From: Aphelocoma coerulescens
Taxonomy: Eukaryota > Chordata > Aves > Passeriformes > Corvidae
Length of the DNA stretch: 64,000 nt
Reading direction: 5' to 3'
Assembly (NCBI RefSeq): GCF_041296385.1
Contig: NW_027183508.1
Coordinates: 124,001 to 188,000 of the forward strand
Shown: positions 1-6,803 of the stretch, one piece after another
Position numbering within the stretch: the stretch's first letter is position 1
How the letters are laid out: each line of letters opens with the position of its first letter
Notes under the pieces: generated by a model
What the model was told of the DNA's origin: nothing
Seen by the model: only the letters and a program-made list of their open reading frames with translations
The model's database searches: none
Made by a program: the position numbers and the translations under genes

Positions 1-231
1 CCCTCTTACCATCTTAGCCTCTCATTTTTGCATATCCCAAACCCCCTTCCAAACATCCAGCAGCTGCTTGTAAAGAAGAAGTCCTAGAACAAAAAGCCAG
101 TGCTGCCTTTCATAGCCCCTTTGCTGTCTATGAAGTAGAGGAAAGAAGCTAGTGAGACGCACTTTCTTTCTCAACTCCATAGAGCGCATCCTTCTCTCAA
201 GGTGGCAGAGTCCTTGGCGGAAGTGAAGCAT

Positions 232-243
232 CTGCAGCTGCAG
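232..243. other. Perfect 12-bp palindrome CTGCAGCTGCAG
   Basis: It contains two PstI sites overlapping a central CAGCTG E-box core. Other CAGCTG motifs in unit 1 are at 61, 531, 688, 804 and 2219. Confidence 0.6.
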
Positions 244-432
244 TTCAGACTGAGAGATGTGCCAGGACAGGAAACATTTGCTGACCTTCCCTGTTCCCTG
301 TGCAACATGATTCTCGCATCCCAGTCACTTTCACATACCTTCGGTATCCCTGAGTCCAAGCAGCTAAAGCTCACAGAGACAGAAGTGTCAGGAAGGAAAA
401 CGTTGCAAAAGCACCCCCTTCTCTTATCAGCA

Positions 433-439
433 TATAAAT
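433..439 (+). promoter_or_regulatory. TATAAAT motif (weak promoter candidate)
   Basis: TATAAAT sits in a relatively AT-rich patch of an otherwise GC-rich unit and is kept in all copies. No convincing initiator is seen 28-33 bp downstream; the nearest BBCABW-like site is about 44 bp away. It could be chance. Confidence 0.15.
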
Positions 440-511
440 TGTGCACAACAGGCTGCGGCACCGAACCTTCCTTCTCAGATAGACATGCCATCACACTTTT
501 CACTCTTGCAG

Positions 512-602
512 CTCGGTTGAAAAGCTCCAGCAGCTGCTCCCGAATAGCAAAAGGTTCTAGAAGTGAAAGCCAGTTTGGGGCTGCACCTTCTCCTTGCCGC
601 AT
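512..602 (+). other. Candidate 91-bp internal exon (plus strand)
   Basis: A pyrimidine-rich tract ending CTCTTGCAG (AG at 510-511) is a good acceptor, and CAT/GTAAGC at 602/603 fits a donor. The combination is repeated in all complete units. In units 1, 6 and 8 the one-base deletion falls inside it, so a coding role is unlikely; it could be part of a non-coding transcript. No transcript evidence is available. Confidence 0.15.
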
Positions 603-742
603 GTAAGCCACACCAAACTCCCTGATGCACTCTGTCCTCCCCTTCTCAAAGGAGTAGACGGTGGCATCAGGACACACCTGTGTCCCAGCAGCTGGGTGCC
701 CAGCCGGGAGCAGGAGCAGGGCTGGGGCTGCTCCCAAAGTTG

Positions 743-754
743 CCCCGCCCCAAT
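743..754 (-). promoter_or_regulatory. GC box abutting CCAAT box (every unit)
   Basis: The plus strand reads CCCCGCCCCAAT, so the minus strand reads ATTGGGGCGGGG: an inverted CCAAT (NF-Y/Y-box core) fused to an Sp1-type GC box. It lies 40 nt past the minus-strand AATAAA. Such pairs are common in TATA-less vertebrate promoters. No start site can be read from the sequence, and the activity and orientation are inference. Confidence 0.35.
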
Positions 755-776
755 GCCAGAGCCGGACATATGCTGA

Positions 777-784
777 GGCGGGGC
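777..784 (+). promoter_or_regulatory. Second GC-box-like site, polymorphic between units
   Basis: GGCGGGGC here is intact in units 1-3, 6-8, 11, 16, 18, 20, 22, 27 and 28. In units 4, 5, 9, 10, 12-15, 17, 19, 21 and 23-26 the central C is G, giving a run of Gs and removing the CpG. Unit 14 has a further A. Confidence 0.3.
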
Positions 785-794
785 TGGATCAGGC

Positions 795-800
795 TTTATT
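795..800 (-). terminator. Candidate polyadenylation signal AATAAA (minus strand; c.796-801 in every unit)
   Basis: TTTATT on the plus strand gives AATAAA on the minus strand. I saw no other canonical AATAAA on either strand of the unit. On the minus strand it lies about 30 nt after an in-frame TAG (836-834), and a GT-containing stretch follows. It is intact in every unit seen. Use as a signal is inferred; a hexamer alone is weak evidence. Confidence 0.35.
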
Positions 801-985
801 GTCCAGCTGCATGCCAGGAGTGAGCAAAAAATCTACCTGCATTCTCTGCAGCATGCCATCCTGGAGCAGAGCCATTGCCAAAGGAAGCCGTGAGCCCGTG
901 CCAAGCCAGTGCCGGAGTGGGATCCTAGCAGCACCTGTGGAAGCCGGGAGAGAGGAGCCCACCTGGAGCAGGTTCGTGCAGGATT

Positions 986-1142
986 AATCATCCCGTGGCT
1001 TCCCACCAGGGTCCTGTTGCTTCCAAAAGGCCCCACAGTGTCACTGTGGCCCCTCGGTTCCACCAGGTTCCATAGCGTCACTGTGGTGCCCAGGGTTCCG
1101 TCAGCTTCGCCAGCATCCCCACGGTCTGCAGAGCTCCCCGAG
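986..1142. repeat. Degenerate 37/38-bp repeats left of the core (unit 1; recurs in all units)
   Basis: GTCACTGTGG occurs at 1040-1049 and again at 1077-1086, 37 bp apart. The next matching position (CATCCCCACGG, T at 1116) follows 38 bp later, and the first clean 75-mer 38 bp after that (GTC, T at 1154). CATCCCGTGG near 990 looks like a further, worn copy. These are older members of the family that forms the core. Confidence 0.75.
1033..1049. other. Short palindrome (8-bp arms, 1-bp centre)
   Basis: CCACAGTG-T-CACTGTGG is a perfect inverted repeat, in the first clear copy of the 37-bp family. In units 11 and 13 the first base of the right arm is G, shortening the inner pairing. Confidence 0.6.
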
Positions 1143-1536
1143 CTTCTGTGGTGTCACAGTGGAGGCAGGGTTGCATCAGGTTCCATAGCATCAGCACGGT
1201 CTCCAGGGCTCCCAGAGGTTCTGTGGTGTCACAGTGGAGGCAGGGTTGCATCAGGTTCCATAGCATCACCACAGTCTCCAGGGCTCCCTGAGCTTCTGTG
1301 GTGTCACAGTGGAGGCAGGGTTGCATCAGGTTCCATAGCATCAGCACGGTCTCCAGAGCTCCCAGAGGTTCTGTGGTGTCACAGAGGAGGCAGGGTTGCA
1401 TCAGGTTCCATAGCATCACCACGGTCTCCAGGGCTCCAAGAGCTTCTGTGGTGTCACAGAGGAGGCAGGGTTGCATCAGGTTCAATAGCATCAGCACGGT
1501 CTCCAGGGCTCCCCTGAGCTTCTGTGGTGGTGTCAC
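1078..1536 (-). other. Minus-strand frame of 25-residue repeats, probably not coding
   Basis: The five 75-bp copies read on the minus strand as a 25-residue repeat containing LWNLMQPCL and CDTTE. Because 75 is divisible by three, any frame free of stops in one copy stays open through all. At least three of six frames are open here. The frame begins at GTG with no ATG-led exon visible. Confidence 0.1.
1143..1517. repeat. Minisatellite core of unit 1 (5 x 75 bp)
   Basis: Five 75-bp copies start at 1143, 1218, 1293, 1368 and 1443, beginning (C/G)TTCTGTGGTGTCACAG. Copies 1-3 have GTGGAGG and copies 4-5 have GAGGAGG after the CACA. The second half contains CATAGCATCA(G/C)CAC; copy 5 has CAATAGC instead. 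Each copy is itself two related halves of 37 and 38 bp. In this unit the third copy has CCAGAGCTC rather than CCAGGGCTC. Confidence 0.95.
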
Positions 1537-1700
1537 AGAGGAGCCAGGCTTCCTTGTAGTTCCCCAGCATCACAAAGGCTCTCCTGGGAGCCACGGGTCA
1601 CAAAGCACCGTGGGCTCTGTGCAGCCCCGCTGTGTCACAATGGCCGCTGGCTTCCACGAGCCCCCGCAGTGTCCCAGTGGGCCCCGTGGCTTTAGGAGTG
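1518..1700. repeat. Degenerate 37/38-bp repeats right of the core (unit 1; recurs in all units)
   Basis: After a 4-bp slip (extra C and TGG), related motifs continue: GTGTCACAGAGG (TC at 1533), GCATCACAAAGG (1570), GGTCACAAAGC (1598), GTGTCACAATGG (1635) and GTGTCCCAGTGG (1672). Spacings are 37, 28, 37 and 37 bp. The period is the same as inside the core but copies are strongly diverged. Confidence 0.75.
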
Positions 1701-2122
1701 GGTGGCTGGGAGTTGGTGCCAGCGGCTGGGGGAGCAGCAGCAGGGACTGTGTGTGGACAGTGCCATGGCCACTTGTGTGGCCACTGGTGTCTCTGTGCCA
1801 GGCACAGCCGTGGTGTGTAACACCGGCTCTGGGTCCTTTGGCTGTGCAGGTGGCAGTCACGGCCTGGAGCAGGGCTGCTCCCGGGGGACAGCCTGGGGCA
1901 GGAGGCTGCTGGAGATTCATTCCCCACACTCCTTGTCATGAGGTGCTCAGAGTGATTGGAAAGGCTGTTGGCAGCAGGCAGTTCTCTGGGTTCAAGCTGT
2001 GGAGCTGTCAGCGGGAATGCAAAGGCCAAGCTGGTGAGCCTTTTGTCCTGGTGCCTTTAGTGTGTGAGCAGTCCCTGGTGCCGTTGTCTTTGGATCCTGA
2101 GTGTGGGAGAGGCAAGGCTTAG
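1640..2122 (+). other. Longest ATG-started frame noticed, 160 codons, probably not coding
   Basis: ATG at 1640 has a favourable context (A at -3, G at +4) and runs to TAA-free sequence ending at 2122. The frame is open upstream to 1298 through the minisatellite but without another ATG. The product would be rich in Trp, Pro, Gly and Ser, with no signal peptide, helix pattern or family I recognise. Differences between units change residues (T1810 gives Pro to Leu; 54045 gives Gly to Arg), with no sign of protein constraint. It recurs at the same place in every unit. Confidence 0.15.
1766..1783. other. Hairpin with 7-bp stem and 4-base loop
   Basis: TGGCCAC-TTGT-GTGGCCA pairs perfectly and is unchanged in the units examined. 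The stem is too short to infer function; it is not followed by a T run. Confidence 0.55.
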
Positions 2123-2263
2123 GATGGTGCGTAGAGCTGAGAAGGAAAGTGCCGAGAGCAGCGTGTGTGCTGCTGCTTTGAGGGGTGCAGTTGAAGTTGT
2201 AGGCAGCAAGAGCTTTCTCAGCTGGCCCTTTTGTGAGCTCTGCTTTTGCCAGATGACTTCCAT
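2057..2263 (-). other. Short ATG frame, 68 codons, minus strand
   Basis: ATG (2263-2261) has A at -3 and G at +4. The frame is Leu/Ser/Thr-rich, with no recognised domain. On the opposite strand a 76-codon ATG frame (2124-2354) overlaps most of it and crosses the unit border. At most one could be real and there is no positive evidence for either. Confidence 0.1.
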
Positions 2264-2267
2264 CTTA

Positions 2268-4535
2268 CCCTCTTACCATCTTAGCCTCTCAGTTTTGCAT
2301 ATCCCAAACCCCCTTCCAAACATCCAGCAGCTGCTTGTAAAGAAGAAGTCCTAGAACAAAAAGCCAGTGCTGCCTTTCATAGCCCCTTTGCTGTCTATGA
2401 AGTAGAGGAAAGAAGCTAGTGAGACGCACTTTCTTTCTCAACTCCATAGAGCGCATCCTTCTCTCAAGGTGGCAGAGTCCTTGGCGGAAGTGAAGCATCT
2501 GCAGCTGCAGTTCAGACTGAGAGATGTGCCAGGACAGGAAACATTTGCTGACCTTCCCTGTTCCCTGTGCAACATGATTCTCGCATCCCAGTCACTTTCA
2601 CATACCTTCGGTATCCCTGAGTCCAAGCAGCTAAAGCTCACAGAGACAGAAGTGTCAGGAAGGAAAACGTTGCAAAAGCACCCCCTTCTCTTATCAGCAT
2701 ATAAATTGTGCACAACAGGCTGCGGCACCGAACCTTCCTTCTCAGATAGACATGCCATCACACTTTTCACTCTTGCAGCTCGGTTGAAAAGCTCCAGCAG
2801 CTGCTCCCGCAATAGCAAAAGGTTCTAGAAGTGAAAGCCAGTTTGGGGCTGCACCTTCTCCTTGCCGCATGTAAGCCACACCAAACTCCCTGATGCACTC
2901 TGTCCTCCCCTTCTCAAAGGAGTAGACGGTGGCATCAGGACACACCTGTGTCCCAGCAGCTGGGTGCCCAGCCGGGAGCAGGAGCAGGGCTGGGGCTGCT
3001 CCCAAAGTTGCCCCGCCCCAATGCCAGAGCCGGACATATGCTGAGGCGGGGCTGGATCAGGCTTTATTGTCCAGCTGCATGCCAGGAGTGAGCACAAAAT
3101 CTACCTGCATTCTCTGCAGCATGCCATCCTGGAGCAGAGCCATTGCCAAAGGAAGCCGTGAGCCCGTGCCAAGCCAGTGCCGGAGTGGGATCCTAGCAGC
3201 ACCTGTGGAAGCCGGGAGAGAGGAGCCCACCTGGAGCAGGTTCGTGCAGGATTAATCATCCCGTGGCTTCCCACCAGGGTCCTGTTGCTTCCAAAAGGCC
3301 CCACAGTGTCACTGTGGCCCCTCGGTTCCACCAGGTTCCATAGCGTCACTGTGGTGCCCAGGGTTCCGTCAGCTTCGCCAGCATCCCCACGGTCTGCAGA
3401 GCTCCCCGAGCTTCTGTGGTGTCACAGTGGAGGCAGGGTTGCATCAGGTTCCATAGCATCAGCACGGTCTCCAGGGCTCCCAGAGGTTCTGTGGTGTCAC
3501 AGTGGAGGCAGGGTTGCATCAGGTTCCATAGCATCACCACAGTCTCCAGGGCTCCCTGAGCTTCTGTGGTGTCACAGTGGAGGCAGGGTTGCATCAGGTT
3601 CCATAGCATCAGCACGGTCTCCAGGGCTCCCAGAGGTTCTGTGGTGTCACAGAGGAGGCAGGGTTGCATCAGGTTCCATAGCATCACCACGGTCTCCAGG
3701 GCTCCAAGAGCTTCTGTGGTGTCACAGAGGAGGCAGGGTTGCATCAGGTTCAATAGCATCAGCACGGTCTCCAGGGCTCCCCTGAGCTTCTGTGGTGGTG
3801 TCACAGAGGAGCCAGGCTTCCTTGTAGTTCCCCAGCATCACAAAGGCTCTCCTGGGAGCCACGGGTCACAAAGCACCGTGGGCTCTGTGCAGCCCCGCTG
3901 TGTCACAATGGCCGCTGGCTTCCACGAGCCCCCGCAGTGTCCCAGTGGGCCCCGTGGCTTTAGGAGTGGGTGGCTGGGAGTTGGTGCCAGCGGCTGGGGG
4001 AGCAGCAGCAGGGACTGTGTGTGGACAGTGCCATGGCCACTTGTGTGGCCACTGGTGTCTCTGTGCCAGGCACAGCCGTGGTGTGTAACACCGGCTCTGG
4101 GTCCTTTGGCTGTGCAGGTGGCAGTCACGGCCTGGAGCAGGGCTGCTCCCGGGGGACAGCCTGGGGCAGGAGGCTGCTGGAGATTCATTCCCCACACTCC
4201 TTGTCATGAGGTGCTCAGAGTGATTGGAAAGGCTGTTGGCAGCAGGCAGTTCTCTGGGTTCAAGCTGTGGAGCTGTCAGCGGGAATGCAAAGGCCAAGCT
4301 GGTGAGCCTTTTGTCCTGGTGCCTTTAGTGTGTGAGCAGTCCCTGGTGCCGTTGTCTTTGGATCCTGAGTGTGGGAGAGGCAAGGCTTAGGATGGTGCGT
4401 AGAGCTGAGAAGGAAAGTGCCGAGAGCAGCGTGTGTGCTGCTGCTTTGAGGGGTGCAGTTGAAGTTGTAGGCAGCAAGAGCTTTCTCAGCTGGCCCTTTT
4501 GTGAGCTCTGCTTTTGCCAGATGACTTCCATCTTA
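2268..4535. repeat. Array unit 2
   Basis: Carries G instead of T at c.25 (base 2292), shared only with unit 3. Other sites: G405, C543 present, C780, C828, C1043, C1810. This unit and unit 3 are nearly identical and look like a very recent duplication. Confidence 0.97.
3411..3785. repeat. Minisatellite core of unit 2
   Basis: Consensus arrangement: second and fourth copies have CACCAC, the others CAGCAC, and all five have CCAGGGCTC. Confidence 0.95.
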
Positions 4536-6803
4536 CCCTCTTACCATCTTAGCCTCTCAGTTTTGCATATCCCAAACCCCCTTCCAAACATCCAGCAGCT
4601 GCTTGTAAAGAAGAAGTCCTAGAACAAAAAGCCAGTGCTGCCTTTCATAGCCCCTTTGCTGTCTATGAAGTAGAGGAAAGAAGCTAGTGAGACGCACTTT
4701 CTTTCTCAACTCCATAGAGCGCATCCTTCTCTCAAGGTGGCAGAGTCCTTGGCGGAAGTGAAGCATCTGCAGCTGCAGTTCAGACTGAGAGATGTGCCAG
4801 GACAGGAAACATTTGCTGACCTTCCCTGTTCCCTGTGCAACATGATTCTCGCATCCCAGTCACTTTCACATACCTTCGGTATCCCTGAGTCCAAGCAGCT
4901 AAAGCTCACAGAGACAGAAGTGTCAGGAAGGAAAACGTTGCAAAAGCACCCCCTTCTCTTATCAGCATATAAATTGTGCACAACAGGCTGCGGCACCGAA
5001 CCTTCCTTCTCAGATAGACATGCCATCACACTTTTCACTCTTGCAGCTCGGTTGAAAAGCTCCAGCAGCTGCTCCCGCAATAGCAAAAGGTTCTAGAAGT
5101 GAAAGCCAGTTTGGGGCTGCACCTTCTCCTTGCCGCATGTAAGCCACACCAAACTCCCTGATGCACTCTGTCCTCCCCTTCTCAAAGGAGTAGACGGTGG
5201 CATCAGGACACACCTGTGTCCCAGCAGCTGGGTGCCCAGCCGGGAGCAGGAGCAGGGCTGGGGCTGCTCCCAAAGTTGCCCCGCCCCAATGCCAGAGCCG
5301 GACATATGCTGAGGCGGGGCTGGATCAGGCTTTATTGTCCAGCTGCATGCCAGGAGTGAGCACAAAATCTACCTGCATTCTCTGCAGCATGCCATCCTGG
5401 AGCAGAGCCATTGCCAAAGGAAGCCGTGAGCCCGTGCCAAGCCAGTGCCGGAGTGGGATCCTAGCAGCACCTGTGGAAGCCGGGAGAGAGGAGCCCACCT
5501 GGAGCAGGTTCGTGCAGGATTAATCATCCCGTGGCTTCCCACCAGGGTCCTGTTGCTTCCAAAAGGCCCCACAGTGTCACTGTGGCCCCTCGGTTCCACC
5601 AGGTTCCATAGCGTCACTGTGGTGCCCAGGGTTCCGTCAGCTTCGCCAGCATCCCCACGGTCTGCAGAGCTCCCCGAGCTTCTGTGGTGTCACAGTGGAG
5701 GCAGGGTTGCATCAGGTTCCATAGCATCAGCACGGTCTCCAGGGCTCCCAGAGGTTCTGTGGTGTCACAGTGGAGGCAGGGTTGCATCAGGTTCCATAGC
5801 ATCACCACAGTCTCCAGGGCTCCCTGAGCTTCTGTGGTGTCACAGTGGAGGCAGGGTTGCATCAGGTTCCATAGCATCAGCACGGTCTCCAGGGCTCCCA
5901 GAGGTTCTGTGGTGTCACAGAGGAGGCAGGGTTGCATCAGGTTCCATAGCATCACCACGGTCTCCAGGGCTCCAAGAGCTTCTGTGGTGTCACAGAGGAG
6001 GCAGGGTTGCATCAGGTTCAATAGCATCAGCACGGTCTCCAGGGCTCCCCTGAGCTTCTGTGGTGGTGTCACAGAGGAGCCAGGCTTCCTTGTAGTTCCC
6101 CAGCATCACAAAGGCTCTCCTGGGAGCCACGGGTCACAAAGCACCGTGGGCTCTGTGCAGCCCCGCTGTGTCACAATGGCCGCTGGCTTCCACGAGCCCC
6201 CGCAGTGTCCCAGTGGGCCCCGTGGCTTTAGGAGTGGGTGGCTGGGAGTTGGTGCCAGCGGCTGGGGGAGCAGCAGCAGGGACTGTGTGTGGACAGTGCC
6301 ATGGCCACTTGTGTGGCCACTGGTGTCTCTGTGCCAGGCACAGCCGTGGTGTGTAACACCGGCTCTGGGTCCTTTGGCTGTGCAGGTGGCAGTCACGGCC
6401 TGGAGCAGGGCTGCTCCCGGGGGACAGCCTGGGGCAGGAGGCTGCTGGAGATTCATTCCCCACACTCCTTGTCATGAGGTGCTCAGAGTGATTGGAAAGG
6501 CTGTTGGCAGCAGGCAGTTCTCTGGGTTCAAGCTGTGGAGCTGTCAGCGGGAATGCAAAGGCCAAGCTGGTGAGCCTTTTGTCCTGGTGCCTTTAGTGTG
6601 TGAGCAGTCCCTGGTGCCGTTGTCTTTGGATCCTGAGTGTGGGAGAGGCAAGGCTTAGGATGGTGCGTAGAGCTGAGAAGGAAAATGCCGAGAGCAGCGT
6701 GTGTGCTGCTGCTTTGAGGGGTGCAGTTGAAGTTGTAGGCAGCAAGAGCTTTCTCAGCTGGCCCTTTTGTGAGCTCTGCTTTTGCCAGATGACTTCCATC
6801 TTA
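4536..6803. repeat. Array unit 3
   Basis: Like unit 2 (G25, G405, C780, C828), but with A at c.2150 (base 6685), a variant otherwise seen only in unit 7. Confidence 0.97.
5679..6053. repeat. Minisatellite core of unit 3
   Basis: Consensus arrangement, same as unit 2. Confidence 0.95.

Larger units (their letters stand above)
171..737 (-). other. Minus-strand open frame, 188 codons, intact only where c.543 is deleted
   Basis: In units 1, 6 and 8 this frame is continuous; in the other 25 complete units it is broken into an 87-codon and a 126-codon frame (e.g. 2742-3005 and 2438-2818). The first codon is TTG, not ATG. The start looks mildly hydrophobic (Ala/Leu/Pro-rich), the middle is Cys-containing, and nothing matches a family I know. 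Since the majority form is frameshifted, it is either a decayed gene fragment or a chance frame. Confidence 0.12.
1..985. other. Single-copy left part of the unit (unit 1 example), no gene recognised
   Basis: This part shows no internal repetition and no known gene or transposon. It contains five CAGCTG motifs, a TATAAAT, a splice-acceptor-like tract, a GC/CCAAT cluster and a minus-strand AATAAA, described separately. Reading frames on both strands are open for up to 188 codons but lack good ATG starts. Confidence 0.7.
1..2267. repeat. Array unit 1 (2,267 bp)
   Basis: Diagnostic bases: G at c.405, C missing after base 542 (c.543), C at c.780, A at c.828, C at c.1043, C at c.1810. At all these sites and in its minisatellite it matches unit 6, five units away. 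The missing C merges two minus-strand frames into one open stretch at 171-737. Confidence 0.97.
1701..2267. other. Single-copy right part of the unit (unit 1 example), no gene recognised
   Basis: GC-rich at first (1701-1930), then more balanced. It holds a perfect 7-bp stem hairpin at 1766-1783, a donor-like CTG/GTGAGC at 2033/2034, and at 2261-2284 three 8-bp near-copies (CATCTTAC, CCTCTTAC, CATCTTAG) spanning the chosen unit border. No known gene, RNA or mobile element is recognised. Confidence 0.7.

Noticed and set aside
931..962. Minus-strand intron between a CAG/GTGGGC donor and a CTTCCACAG acceptor
   Set aside because: The two sites are only about 28 nt apart, too short for a vertebrate intron.
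909..1517. 202-codon plus-strand frame as a repeat protein
   Set aside because: GTG start, openness explained by the 75-bp period, and units 11 and 13 carry a TGA in it without any other change.
1143..1517. CRISPR-like array
   Set aside because: The 75-mers are contiguous with no unique spacers, no cas genes are present, and the context is eukaryotic.
1690..1760. G-quadruplex in the G-rich stretch of the right part
   Set aside because: Only three runs of three or more Gs lie close together; loops of 13-17 bases exceed the usual limit, leaving at best a two-layer structure.
1298..2122. 274-codon plus-strand frame repeated in all units as a possible gene family
   Set aside because: The first codon is GTG, the first ATG is at codon 115, the first third is minisatellite, no domain is seen, and between-unit changes alter residues freely.
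1..2268. Unit length as 12 nucleosomes of 189 bp
   Set aside because: 2,268 divides by 189, but it also divides by many other numbers and no 189-bp sequence period is visible.
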